Positions 46,673 through 54,756 of a stretch of DNA of 64,000 nucleotides are shown piece after piece. The position numbers and the translations under genes were made by a program. The notes under the pieces were generated by a model, which saw only the letters and a program-made list of their open reading frames with translations, made no database searches and had not been told where the DNA came from. The stretch lies in contig NZ_JBAWKJ010000001.1 of NCBI RefSeq assembly GCF_037095755.1, positions 1,367,001-1,431,000 on the forward strand. The letters run 5' to 3'. This DNA comes from Sphingopyxis sp. CCNWLW2. GTDB taxonomy: Bacteria > Pseudomonadota > Alphaproteobacteria > Sphingomonadales > Sphingomonadaceae. Every line of letters starts with the position of its first letter. Position 1 is the stretch's first letter.

Positions 46673-47239
46673 TCAGCCTTCCAGTTCAACATCCCAATAG
46701 AGCCAGTCGATCCAGCTTGTGTGCAGATAGTTGGGCGGGAATGCCCGCCCATTGTCCTGCAGCTGCCAGCTCGTCGGGCGCCAGGGTTGGCGATAGATCG
46801 GCATATGCGCCTGTTGCGGGGTGCGGCCACCTTTTTTCAGGTTGCACGGCGCGCAGGCGGTCGCGACATTTTCCCACGTCGTCCGCCCGCCGAGCCGGCG
46901 CGGCACGACATGATCGAAGGTCAGATCCTTGCCCGATCCGCAATATTGGCACGAAAACCGGTCGCGCAGGAACAGGTTGAAGCGCGTGAACGCCGGGTGC
47001 TGCGACGGCTTCACATATTGGCGGAGCGCGATGACGCTGGGGATCGGCATCGTCTTCGTCGGCGAATGAATCTCGCGTTCGTAATTTTCGACGATGGTGA
47101 CGCGGTCGAGGAAAACCGCCTTGACCGCGGTCTGCCAGGGCCACAGGCTCAAGGGGTAATAGCTGAGCGGCGTATAGTCTGCATTGAGAACAAGGGCCGG
47201 ACAGGAATCGGGATGCCGGGCGAGATCGGGATGAAACAT
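46673..47239 (-). CDS. HNH endonuclease-domain protein
   Basis: A 188-residue protein. An N-terminal region (ALVLNADYTPLSYYPLSLWPW) precedes an HNH/treble-clef domain: CQYCGSGKDLTFDHVVPRR, then NVATACAPCNLKKGG. The two CxxC pairs would bind zinc, and DHVVP plus the later Asn/His form the HNH site. It is a conserved chromosomal HNH protein in alphaproteobacteria and not evidently mobile. Start 47239 is picked over 47284 because the family begins with MFHPD-like sequence. Function uncertain; DNA processing is assumed. Confidence 0.85.
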   Translation of the reverse strand: MFHPDLARHPDSCPALVLNADYTPLSYYPLSLWPWQTAVKAVFLDRVTIVENYEREIHSPTKTMPIPSVIALRQYVKPSQHPAFTRFNLFLRDRFSCQYCGSGKDLTFDHVVPRRLGGRTTWENVATACAPCNLKKGGRTPQQAHMPIYRQPWRPTSWQLQDNGRAFPPNYLHTSWIDWLYWDVELEG

Positions 47240-47409
47240 GGCTTCGCTACGCTGCCCCCTATACTGCGCGGGATGGCGCGCCACTGCCAGTCCCGGGTGA
47301 CAGCATCATTACATCACGCATATGATTCGCACGTCAAGAGGCGATGTGCCGCAAGATATGGAATGTCGGGCGGGGCAGAGGCACAGTATCTAGACCCGGA
47401 CGGCGCCGC

Positions 47410-48261
47410 ATGCTGACCCGTTTCGCGCCCAGCCCGACCGGCGAGCTCCACCTCGGCCACGCCTATAGCGCGGTGCTCGCGCATGACGCGGCGCGCGGCG
47501 CGGGCGGGAAGTTCCTGATCCGTATCGACGATATCGACGGCAGCCGCTCGCGCGAGTCATTTGTCGGCGCCTCGCTCGCCGACCTCGCCTGGCTCGGGAT
47601 CGAGTGGGACGGCGATCCGGTGCGCCAGTCGGCGCGGCTCGGCGACTATGCCGCCTCGCTCGACAAATTGCGCGCGCGGGGCCTCGTCTATCCCTGTTTT
47701 TGCACCCGCGCCGATATCGCCGCCAGCCTGTCGGCGCCGCATGGGCCATCCGGCGCGATCTACCCCGGCACCTGCCGCGGCTTGTCTGAAACCGAGCGGA
47801 CACGCCGCCTCGCGGATGAGCCGCATTGCTGGCGCCTCGACACCGTGCGTGCGCTTGCCGAAAGTGGCGATCTGCAATGGGAAGAGGCGGGGCAGGGGCT
47901 TCGGTCCGCCGATCCGGCGGCGCACGGCGATATCGTCCTCGCGCGCAAGGATGCCCCTGCGAGCTATCATCTCGCGAGCACGCTCGACGACGCCGATATG
48001 GGGGTGACGCACGTCATTCGCGGCGCCGACCTCATCGCCTCGACCGACGTCCACCGGTTGCTCCAGGCGCTGCTCGATCTGCCGACCCCGCTTTATCGGC
48101 ACCACGCGCTCGTTTGTGGTGCAGACGGCAAAAGGCTCGCGAAACGCGACGCCGCGGCGTCGCTCGCGTCGCTCCGCGCGGCTTGGATCGACGGGCGCGC
48201 GCTCGCCGCCGATTTGGTCGCGGGGCGGCTTCCCGCTGGCTATTCGCTGCAAAATCCCTAG
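47410..48261 (+). CDS. gluQ: Glutamyl-Q tRNA(Asp) synthetase
   Basis: A 283-residue class I synthetase-like enzyme without anticodon-binding domain. It attaches glutamate to queuosine at position 34 of tRNA(Asp). The HIGH-like motif is FAPSPTGELHLGHAYS and the KMSKS-like motif KRLAKRD; CFCTRADI marks the zinc region. The length excludes full GltX. The queuosine precursor transporter candidate at 56237 fits the same modification. The start at 47410 matches the family N-terminus. Confidence 0.92.
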   Translation: MLTRFAPSPTGELHLGHAYSAVLAHDAARGAGGKFLIRIDDIDGSRSRESFVGASLADLAWLGIEWDGDPVRQSARLGDYAASLDKLRARGLVYPCFCTRADIAASLSAPHGPSGAIYPGTCRGLSETERTRRLADEPHCWRLDTVRALAESGDLQWEEAGQGLRSADPAAHGDIVLARKDAPASYHLASTLDDADMGVTHVIRGADLIASTDVHRLLQALLDLPTPLYRHHALVCGADGKRLAKRDAAASLASLRAAWIDGRALAADLVAGRLPAGYSLQNP

Positions 48262-48270
48262 ATAGGTTTC

Positions 48271-48495
48271 ATGGAAATCCTGCTCATCCTTGGCGTCGTG
48301 ATCGCCGCCGGCTTCGTCCTCTTCTCGCTCGCGCGGGGGCTCTTCTATTTCTCGCAAGGGCACAAGGCCCAGATGGACGGCACCGTCCACGAGAATCAGG
48401 TGATGCAGAACCGGATGATGATGGCGCGCGTGAAGTGGCAGGCGATCACGATCATCCTGCTCGTGCTGATCGGCCTCTTCGCCGCGGGCAAATAG
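48271..48495 (+). CDS. Twin-transmembrane HIG1-domain protein
   Basis: A 74-residue protein with two membrane helices: LILGVVIAAGFVLFSLARGLF and ITIILLVLIGLFAAG. The middle segment HENQVMQNRMMMARVKWQA is the HIG1 (hypoxia-induced) pattern. Such proteins associate with respiratory complexes in mitochondria and alphaproteobacteria. It sits 9 bases after gluQ and 10 before the adenosyltransferase, so the three are co-transcribed. Confidence 0.85.
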   Translation: MEILLILGVVIAAGFVLFSLARGLFYFSQGHKAQMDGTVHENQVMQNRMMMARVKWQAITIILLVLIGLFAAGK

Positions 48496-48505
48496 GCCGG
48501 CGCGC

Positions 48506-49087
48506 ATGGTCAAGCTCAACAAGATCTACACGCGCACCGGCGACGACGGCACCACGGGGCTCGTCGACGGATCGCGCATCGCCAAATCGGACGCGCTGAT
48601 GGCGGCGATCGGCGACGTCGACGAAGCGAACAGCGCGATCGGGATCGCTGCTGCGGTGTTGGCGCCCGATAGCGACGAAGCCGCGATGCTCGCGCGAATC
48701 CAGAACGAGATGTTCGACCTCGGCGCCGATCTGGCGACCCCGCCCGACATCCAGTTCGGTTTCGGTCCGCACGAAATGGCGCTGCGCATCGTGCCGAGCC
48801 AGATCGCGCGGCTCGAGGACGAGATCGACGGCATGAACGACGCGCTCGATGCGCTCAAAAGCTTCATCCTGCCCGGCGGCACCGAAGCCGCGGCGCGGCT
48901 CCACCTCGCGCGCGCGGTGACGCGGCGCGCCGAACGCGCCGCCGTCGCGGCGGGGGCGACGCGTGACCTCAATCCGATCGCGCTCAATTATCTCAACCGC
49001 CTGTCGGACCATCTGTTCGTGCTCACGCGGCACGTCAACGCCGCCGCGGGCGGCGATATCCTCTGGAAGCCCGGCGCGACGCGCTGA
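48506..49087 (+). CDS. Cob(I)alamin adenosyltransferase, PduO type
   Basis: A 193-residue ATP:cob(I)alamin adenosyltransferase. Landmarks are KIYTRTGDDGTTGLVDG at the N-terminus (ATP site), DELNS-like DVDEANSAIGI, FILPGGTEAAARLHLARAVTRRAER, and YLNRLSDHLFVLTR. It makes adenosylcobalamin for enzymes such as methylmalonyl-CoA mutase, consistent with the propionyl-CoA formed by mmsA earlier in the window. It follows the HIG1 gene closely. Confidence 0.92.
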   Translation: MVKLNKIYTRTGDDGTTGLVDGSRIAKSDALMAAIGDVDEANSAIGIAAAVLAPDSDEAAMLARIQNEMFDLGADLATPPDIQFGFGPHEMALRIVPSQIARLEDEIDGMNDALDALKSFILPGGTEAAARLHLARAVTRRAERAAVAAGATRDLNPIALNYLNRLSDHLFVLTRHVNAAAGGDILWKPGATR

Positions 49088-49106
49088 CCCCTGCGCTTTC
49101 CCAACT

Positions 49107-49187
49107 CGTCATCCCGGCGAAGGCCGGGATCTCAACCTCCCGTTCTTTGGCACCGTCGAGATTCCGGCCTTTGCCGGAATAACGAAC
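49107..49187. repeat. Intergenic inverted repeat, GGCGAAGGCCGGGAT type
   Basis: GTCATCCCGGCGAAGGCCGGGATCTC is followed by an inverted, degenerate version GAGATTCCGGCCTTTGCCGGAATAACG. It lies between the adenosyltransferase and egtB, within a gap of about 200 bases that shows no other feature. Confidence 0.75.
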
Positions 49188-49294
49188 AAAGGGGAGTGCA
49201 GATGTTCCCTAAATGTTCCTAGACATTCCATCGCGCCGTAACCATAATCCGGTGAACAGCGAAACCGAATCGCACCCCGGGGGATTGTCTCACC

Positions 49295-50566
49295 ATGGCC
49301 AGCCGCACCGACGCCCAAAATCGTACCGATCCGCTGGAAGAGCTGACGCGGCGCTTCGTCGCGACACGGCGGCTGTCGCTCGATCTGGTGGCGACGCTCT
49401 CCGATGCCGATGCGAGCGCACAGTCGATGCCCGACGCCTCGCCCGCCAAATGGCACCTCGCGCACACGAGCTGGTTCTTCGAAACCTTCATTCTGCGCGA
49501 TCATGTTCCGGGTTATACGCTCTTCGACGAGCGCTATCCCTTTCTGTTCAATAGCTATTATGAAGCCGAAGGGCCGCGTCACGCGCGCCCGCATCGCGGC
49601 CTACTGACGCGCCCGTCGCTCGATGAGGTCTGCATCTGGCGCGCGCACGTCGATGCCGCGGTCCAGACCGCGCTGCCCGATCTCCCGGCGAGTGCGCTGA
49701 CGCTTGTCGACCTCGGCATTCATCACGAGCAACAGCATCAGGAATTGCTGCTCACCGACCTCAAACATCTCTTCGCACAAAATCCGCTCGGCCCGGCGGT
49801 CTGGAACCGCGAAACGCGAATCGCGAGTGAAGTTACGCAGTTTTCCGCGATGAAATGGATCAAGGGTGCGGACGGCGTGGCGAAGGTCGGGCATGACGGC
49901 CCCGGCTTCGCCTTCGACTGCGAAGGCCCGCGCCACGATGCGCTGCTGACCCCACACGCGCTCGCCAGCCGCCCGGTGAGCAATGGCGAATGGCAGGAAT
50001 TTATCGCCGACGGCGGCTATCACACCCCCTCGCTCTGGCTCAGCGACGGCTGGGCATGGGTGCGCGCCGAGGATATCGAGGCGCCGGCCTATTGGGACGG
50101 TGACCGCCAGTTCACGCTTTCGGGCTGGCAGGATATCGACCCGGCCGCGCCGGTGACGCATATCAGCTTTTTCGAGGCCGACGCCTTCGCAAGCTGGGCC
50201 GGCGCGCGCCTCCCGACCGAACAGGAATGGGAAGCCGCGGCGTCGTCGTTCGATCCGTACGGCGGCCAGCAGCTCGATACCGCCGGACCGGTGCAGCCCG
50301 GCCCCGCCGACGATGACACCGGCTTGCAACAGATGTTCGGCAGCGTGTGGGAATGGACCGGCAGCGCCTATCGCCCCTATCCCGGCTTCCGCGCTGCGCC
50401 CGGCGCGGTCGGCGAATATAATGGCAAGTTTATGAGCGGCCAGTTCGTCCTGCGCGGCGGCAGCTGTGCGACCCCGCGCGGCCATCTCCGCGCCTCCTAC
50501 CGCAATTTCTTCTATCCCCACCAGCGCTGGCAATTCACCGGCGTGCGGCTAGCCAAGGATCTTTGA
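49295..50566 (+). CDS. egtB: Ergothioneine sulfoxide synthase EgtB
   Basis: A 423-residue non-haem iron enzyme that couples trimethylhistidine with a thiol (cysteine or gamma-glutamylcysteine). The N-terminal DinB-like domain holds the His ligands (KWHLAHTSWFFE; IHHEQQHQELLLTDL). The C-terminal FGE-sulfatase domain starts near NGEWQEFIADGGY and contains LPTEQEWEAA, GSVWEWTGSAY and RGGSCATPRGHLR. It is followed one base later by egtD. Other egt genes (A, C, E) are absent here, as is common outside actinobacteria. Confidence 0.93.
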   Translation: MASRTDAQNRTDPLEELTRRFVATRRLSLDLVATLSDADASAQSMPDASPAKWHLAHTSWFFETFILRDHVPGYTLFDERYPFLFNSYYEAEGPRHARPHRGLLTRPSLDEVCIWRAHVDAAVQTALPDLPASALTLVDLGIHHEQQHQELLLTDLKHLFAQNPLGPAVWNRETRIASEVTQFSAMKWIKGADGVAKVGHDGPGFAFDCEGPRHDALLTPHALASRPVSNGEWQEFIADGGYHTPSLWLSDGWAWVRAEDIEAPAYWDGDRQFTLSGWQDIDPAAPVTHISFFEADAFASWAGARLPTEQEWEAAASSFDPYGGQQLDTAGPVQPGPADDDTGLQQMFGSVWEWTGSAYRPYPGFRAAPGAVGEYNGKFMSGQFVLRGGSCATPRGHLRASYRNFFYPHQRWQFTGVRLAKDL

Positions 50567-50567
50567 T

Positions 50568-51554
50568 ATGGGCGTTGTCCGCCATCTCCGTCAGGTCGAT
50601 GCCGATGCCGCCGGCGTCGATATCGCCTTTCGCGCCGACGTCCACGCCGGCCTCAGCCAGCAGCCAAAGGCGATACCCGCACGCTGGTTCTACGACGCGA
50701 CCGGCTCGGCGCTGTTCGAGGATATCACGGCGCTCCCCGAATATTATCCGACGCGCAGCGAAACCGACATGCTCGTTCGCCACGCCGCCGACTTCGCGGC
50801 CGCGATCGGCCCGGGCCGCGCGGTCGTCGAACTCGGTTCGGGCAGCTCGACGAAGACGCCGCTGCTGCTCGATGCGATCGCGCCCGCCGCCTATGTTCCC
50901 GTCGACATCTCGGGCGACTTCCTGCGCGACAGCGCGCTGGCGCTCGCGGCGCGCTTTCCGAGGCTTCCCATCTATCCGGTCGAGGCCGATTTCACCCAGC
51001 GCGTCACGCTCCCCGACGAAATCGCCGACCTGCCCAAGCTCGGCTTTTTTCCAGGCAGCACGATCGGCAACATGGTCGCACGCACCGCGATCGACCTGTT
51101 GCGCAACTGGCGCTGCGCGCTCGGCGAAGGATCGCTCCTCCTCATCGGTATCGACCGGATCAAGGATGTCGCGACGCTTGAGCTGGCCTATGACGATCCG
51201 GCGGGGGTGACCGCGGCGTTCAACCTCAACCTGCTCGAACGGATCAACCGCGAGCTTGGCGGCGACATTCCGGTCGAGAATTTCGCCCATCGCGCGGTGT
51301 GGGACGACGTCCACGCACGCATCGAAATGCACCTCGTCGCGGCGTGCGACATCGAGTTCACCGTCGACGGGCGCGGCTATGCGATGGCGAAGGGCGAAAC
51401 GATTCACAGCGAGAACAGCCATAAATACGGCGCGCGCGACGCCAACCTGCTGTTGCGCGCGAGCGGCTGGACGCCGATCACGACGTGGGACGACGCCGAT
51501 CCGGCCTTTGCCCTGATCCTTGCCGAGGCGACCGCTTTCCGCTCCGCCCCTTGA
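50568..51554 (+). CDS. egtD: L-histidine N-alpha-methyltransferase EgtD
   Basis: A 328-residue SAM-dependent methyltransferase that makes hercynine (trimethylhistidine). Family landmarks are PARWFYDATGSALFEDIT, ELGSGSSTKTPLLLDA (SAM site), FFPGSTIGNM, and HSENSHKYGARD near the C-terminus. The pair with EgtB gives a complete two-gene ergothioneine core. Confidence 0.93.
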   Translation: MGVVRHLRQVDADAAGVDIAFRADVHAGLSQQPKAIPARWFYDATGSALFEDITALPEYYPTRSETDMLVRHAADFAAAIGPGRAVVELGSGSSTKTPLLLDAIAPAAYVPVDISGDFLRDSALALAARFPRLPIYPVEADFTQRVTLPDEIADLPKLGFFPGSTIGNMVARTAIDLLRNWRCALGEGSLLLIGIDRIKDVATLELAYDDPAGVTAAFNLNLLERINRELGGDIPVENFAHRAVWDDVHARIEMHLVAACDIEFTVDGRGYAMAKGETIHSENSHKYGARDANLLLRASGWTPITTWDDADPAFALILAEATAFRSAP

Positions 51555-51611
51555 CGCGCGAAACCGAGGCCGTAGGGGCACAGGCACGGTTTTCAGCGAA
51601 AAGGGCAGCAT

Positions 51612-52478
51612 ATGATCGTCGGCGTTATCGGTGCGGGACAAATGGGTGCGGGCATTGCGCAGGTGTCGGCGGGTGCCGGGCATGATGTGCTGCTCTCCGA
51701 CATCGACCTGGCGCGCGCCGAAGCGGGCAAGGCCGGTATCGCCAAGGCGCTCGGCCGCCTCGTCGCCAAGGAAAAGATGACGCAGGCGGACGCCGACGCG
51801 CTGCTCGGCCGCATCACTGCCGTCGCCGATCACGGCGCCTTCGCGCCCGCCGACCTCGTCATCGAGGCGGCGACCGAGCGCGAGGAGATCAAGCGCGCGA
51901 TCTTCGCCAGCGTCGGCCAGCATCTGTCGGCGACTGCGATCCTCGCCAGCAACACCAGCTCGATCCCGATCACGCGGCTGGCGCAGGCCGCGCCCGACCC
52001 GGCGCGCTTCATCGGCGTTCATTTCTTCAATCCGGTCCCGGTAATGGGCCTGATCGAACTGATCCGCGGCCTCGCCACCAGCGACGACACGCTCGCAAAG
52101 GTTGAAGCCTTTGGCCGCGGTCTCGGTAAGGAAATCGTCCATGCAAATGACGCGCCGGGCTTCATCGTCAACCGCGTGCTGATGCCGATGATCAACGAAG
52201 CGGTTTTCGCGCTCGGTGAGGGCGTCGCGACGATGCAGGATATCGACGCCGGCTGTCGTTTGGGCCTCAACCATCCGATGGGCCCGATCACGCTCGCCGA
52301 TTTCATCGGGCTCGACACCTGCCTCGAAATCATTCGTGTGCTCTACAGCGGCACCGGCGATCCCAAATTCCGCCCGGCGCCCCTGCTCGTCCAATATGTC
52401 GACGCGGGCTGGGTCGGGAAAAAGGCCGGGCGCGGCTTTTACGACTGGACGGGACCGGAGCCCGTTCCGACGCGGTGA
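51612..52478 (+). CDS. 3-hydroxybutyryl-CoA dehydrogenase
   Basis: A 288-residue single-domain 3-hydroxyacyl-CoA dehydrogenase. The NAD motif is GVIGAGQMGAGIAQV, the catalytic His lies in FIGVHFFNPVPVMGLIE, with SSIPITRLA and NDAPGFIVNRVLMPMINEA. Size and motifs match Hbd/PaaH enzymes for acetoacetyl-CoA or short hydroxyacyl-CoAs. The start follows an AAAGGG-type site. Its 3' end overlaps the methyltransferase gene by 4 bases. Confidence 0.92.
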   Translation: MIVGVIGAGQMGAGIAQVSAGAGHDVLLSDIDLARAEAGKAGIAKALGRLVAKEKMTQADADALLGRITAVADHGAFAPADLVIEAATEREEIKRAIFASVGQHLSATAILASNTSSIPITRLAQAAPDPARFIGVHFFNPVPVMGLIELIRGLATSDDTLAKVEAFGRGLGKEIVHANDAPGFIVNRVLMPMINEAVFALGEGVATMQDIDAGCRLGLNHPMGPITLADFIGLDTCLEIIRVLYSGTGDPKFRPAPLLVQYVDAGWVGKKAGRGFYDWTGPEPVPTR

Positions 52479-53077
52479 GCGGATACGACGCCCGCACCCT
52501 CGCATTCTACGCGGCGGAAGCGCCGGTCTATGCGGCGTCGGGCAAGCTGGGCGTGTCGCGTCACCTCGATCGCTTCCTCGACCGGCTGCCGGCCGGAGCC
52601 GACATACTCGAACTGGGATGCGGCGGCGGGCGCGACGCCGCGCACATGATGGCGCGGGGCTTTGCGGTCGACCCGACCGACGGCGTCGCTGAGATAGCTG
52701 CGAAAGCGGAAGCGCAGCTGGGCCGACCGGTCCGCGTGATGCGCTTCGGCGAACTCGATGCCGCCGCGCGCTATGATGCCATATGGGCGTCGGCCAGCTT
52801 GCTCCACGTGCCGCGCCGCGATCTTCCGGGCGTGATTGCGCGTATCCATCGCGCACTCAAGCCCGGCGGGTTGCATTTCGCCAGTTACAAGGGAGGCGCG
52901 GCCGAAGGACGCGACCGCTTCGGGCGCTATTTCAACTATCTTGCGTGCGCAGAACTCGAATCCATCTATCGCGAAGCCGCTGTCTGGGATTTACTCGATA
53001 TCTCCGAAGGTGTCGGCGGCGGCTATGACGGTGCGCAGGGGCCGTGGGTTCAAATCACCTTGCGTCGTCCGCGATAA
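52475..53077 (+). CDS. Class I SAM-dependent methyltransferase
   Basis: A 200-residue methyltransferase. Motif I is ILELGCGGGRDAAHM, the acidic post-I region is VDPTDGV, and SLLHVPRRDL and ALKPGGLHFASYKGG are the post-II blocks. It begins with GTG at 52475 overlapping the previous stop. The substrate is unknown. The similar small family members act on sugars, quinones or tellurite/thiols; I cannot choose. Confidence 0.85.
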   Translation: MSGYDARTLAFYAAEAPVYAASGKLGVSRHLDRFLDRLPAGADILELGCGGGRDAAHMMARGFAVDPTDGVAEIAAKAEAQLGRPVRVMRFGELDAAARYDAIWASASLLHVPRRDLPGVIARIHRALKPGGLHFASYKGGAAEGRDRFGRYFNYLACAELESIYREAAVWDLLDISEGVGGGYDGAQGPWVQITLRRPR

Positions 53078-53144
53078 GGGCCGGCCGATGGAGCCGGAAG
53101 GCGTCCGGTGCGTTGGGTATTATGGATGCAGGGGATATATGATC

Positions 53145-53633
53145 ATGCGTAACAAGACCTTATTCGCTCTGGCCACCGCTCTTCTTGCCGGAGCCATGCC
53201 CGTTCAGGCGCAACAGGGAGCGCCCGAGGAATCAACCATAAAGGATACCGCCAATTCGGTGACCGAACCGTTCGATGGCAAGGAAGCGCCCGCCAAGCTT
53301 TTGGCTATTCAGGGCAATCCCTATTCACTGGCGGGCCTCGGAAAGTGCGCCGCCATCGTCAAGGAAGTGGGCGAGCTCAACGAGGTTCTGGGTCCCGACG
53401 TCAACGAGCAGGTCGACAAGGACCGCGCCAAGAAGCGCGAGGAAACCGCCGGCCGCGTCGCCGGTACGGTGGCGGGCGGGATTATTCCCTTTCGCGGGTT
53501 GATCGCGGAGGTCACCGGGGCCAACGCCGAACGGCGGCGCTACGCGCTCGCGGTCTATGCCGGAACGGTGCGCCGCGGTTTCCTGAAAGGTGTCGGGCTT
53601 GAGCGCGGTTGCAAGGCGCCCGCCCGGCCGTGA
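53145..53633 (+). CDS. Hypothetical secreted protein
   Basis: A 162-residue protein with signal peptide MRNKTLFALATALLAGAMPVQAQ. The mature part contains GKCAAIVKEVGELNEVLGPDVN, a charged helix (VDKDRAKKREETAGRVAG), and a Gly-rich TVAGGIIPFRGLIAEVTGAN that resembles glycine-zipper segments. Two Cys residues (GKCAAI, ERGCKA) may pair. The start 53145 has AGGGGA at the best spacing; 53139 is an alternative. No family was recognised. Confidence 0.7.
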   Translation: MRNKTLFALATALLAGAMPVQAQQGAPEESTIKDTANSVTEPFDGKEAPAKLLAIQGNPYSLAGLGKCAAIVKEVGELNEVLGPDVNEQVDKDRAKKREETAGRVAGTVAGGIIPFRGLIAEVTGANAERRRYALAVYAGTVRRGFLKGVGLERGCKAPARP

Positions 53634-53639
53634 TGGCGG

Positions 53640-53670
53640 AAAAGCGGCCCGCCACAGGCGAACCGCTTTT
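53640..53670. terminator. Bidirectional terminator AAAAGCGG / CCGCTTTT
   Basis: Perfect 8-base stem (53640-53647 with 53663-53670) with A/T ends, between convergent genes. It can serve both strands. Confidence 0.75.
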
Positions 53671-53676
53671 CGAGCT

Positions 53677-53994
53677 TTACAGCGGCGTCGCGATCGCGCG
53701 GCAGCTTTCGGGCGCCGAACGCAGCGCGGTGTTCCACATCACGCCATTGCCCTGCCGGTGCAGGCGTGCGCCGCTCTTGTTCTCGTAAATCTGGCCGCTG
53801 TTCGCGGGGGTCGATTTGAGCACCATCGTCCGGCCGCCATTGACGCGGACGATCGCGCCGTCACCGACATAGTTGACGTTCAGCCGAGTGCCGCGGTCGC
53901 ATTCATATGCGGTTCCGGTTTGGCGGGGCACCGACGAACAGGCCGCAAGCGCGAGGATCGCGGCGCCCGCCGCGACAAGAGTTGCCGTCTTCAT
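53677..53994 (-). CDS. MliC-domain lipoprotein (lysozyme inhibitor-like)
   Basis: A 105-residue lipoprotein, lipobox ILALAACSS. The mature domain TAYECDRGTRLNVNYVGDG ... IYENKSGARLHRQGNGVMWN ... ESCRA matches the MliC/PliC fold with its paired cysteines. MliC proteins protect peptidoglycan against C-type lysozyme. The gene overlaps no neighbour and lies just downstream of the beta/gamma-crystallin-like protein. Start 53994 gives the signal. Confidence 0.8.
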   Translation of the reverse strand: MKTATLVAAGAAILALAACSSVPRQTGTAYECDRGTRLNVNYVGDGAIVRVNGGRTMVLKSTPANSGQIYENKSGARLHRQGNGVMWNTALRSAPESCRAIATPL

Positions 53995-54007
53995 ATATGC
54001 CTTCCCC

Positions 54008-54637
54008 TCAGTAGCCCGACCGCACGCACAGCACGTCGGCGAGGTAGACCCGCCCGCTGACCGTTTCCATATGCTCGCGCGCCGACCCGTTCCAGCCGAT
54101 CGAGCGGCACCAGGTGTCGGCGGTCTGCGAAGCGCAATTGGCGGTCGCCGACCCGCGCGCGCAGGCGAGCACGCGATAGTTGCGCTCTGCGGGCTGGGTG
54201 TGGAATTCAGCAAAATTTCCGCGCGCGACCTGGTCGTTGGCGGGCGGGTTCGGGTTCCAGCCGCCGCCCCCGCCACCGCCGCCAACCGGGCGGATCGACT
54301 GGATGGTGAGGCCGCGCAGCACGTTGTTCAGCATCGGCGTGTCGCGATCGACGGTGCGGCAATTGCCGCGGTAGCGCGTCCTTTCGCACAATTCCCAGCG
54401 TCCGTTCGGGACGCGGATCGAATTGACCGGCCAGGCGAGGCCAAGGTTGGGCTTTTCCTCGCCGATGAACACCGCGGGACCGCGATAGCCGGCGTCGCGA
54501 TAGATCGTCGCTTCGGGCGGGCGATCGGGGCGGTAGCGTTCGGTCTCGGCCGTCTGGGCATAGGAGGTGGCGAGGAAGCCCGCCCCTATCGACGCCGCGG
54601 CCGCGGCAAGGATCGACAAACGATAAGCGGTTTTCAT
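54008..54637 (-). CDS. Secreted beta/gamma-crystallin-like protein
   Basis: A 209-residue protein with a signal ending TSYAQ. Residues ~45-115 form two crystallin-like Greek-key segments (ATIYRDAGYRGPAVFIGEE; WELCERTRYRGNCRTVDRD, LRGLTIQSIRP). A Gly-rich linker (GGGGGGGG) leads to a C-terminal Cys-rich part (ACARGSATANCASQ, DTWCRSIGW, YLADVLCVRSGY). The crystallin fold is also used by I36-type protease inhibitors. The function is unknown. Confidence 0.75.
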   Translation of the reverse strand: MKTAYRLSILAAAAASIGAGFLATSYAQTAETERYRPDRPPEATIYRDAGYRGPAVFIGEEKPNLGLAWPVNSIRVPNGRWELCERTRYRGNCRTVDRDTPMLNNVLRGLTIQSIRPVGGGGGGGGWNPNPPANDQVARGNFAEFHTQPAERNYRVLACARGSATANCASQTADTWCRSIGWNGSAREHMETVSGRVYLADVLCVRSGY

Positions 54638-54756
54638 GGCAGCCTCCCATTTTGCGAACGCGACCCGGGATTTGTTATTTATCCAAGTTTACGCCATTCG
54701 CAGGCGGCTTGCAAATTCTCCCAATCGCCCGGGCCGGTTACGCTACGGCACACAGA

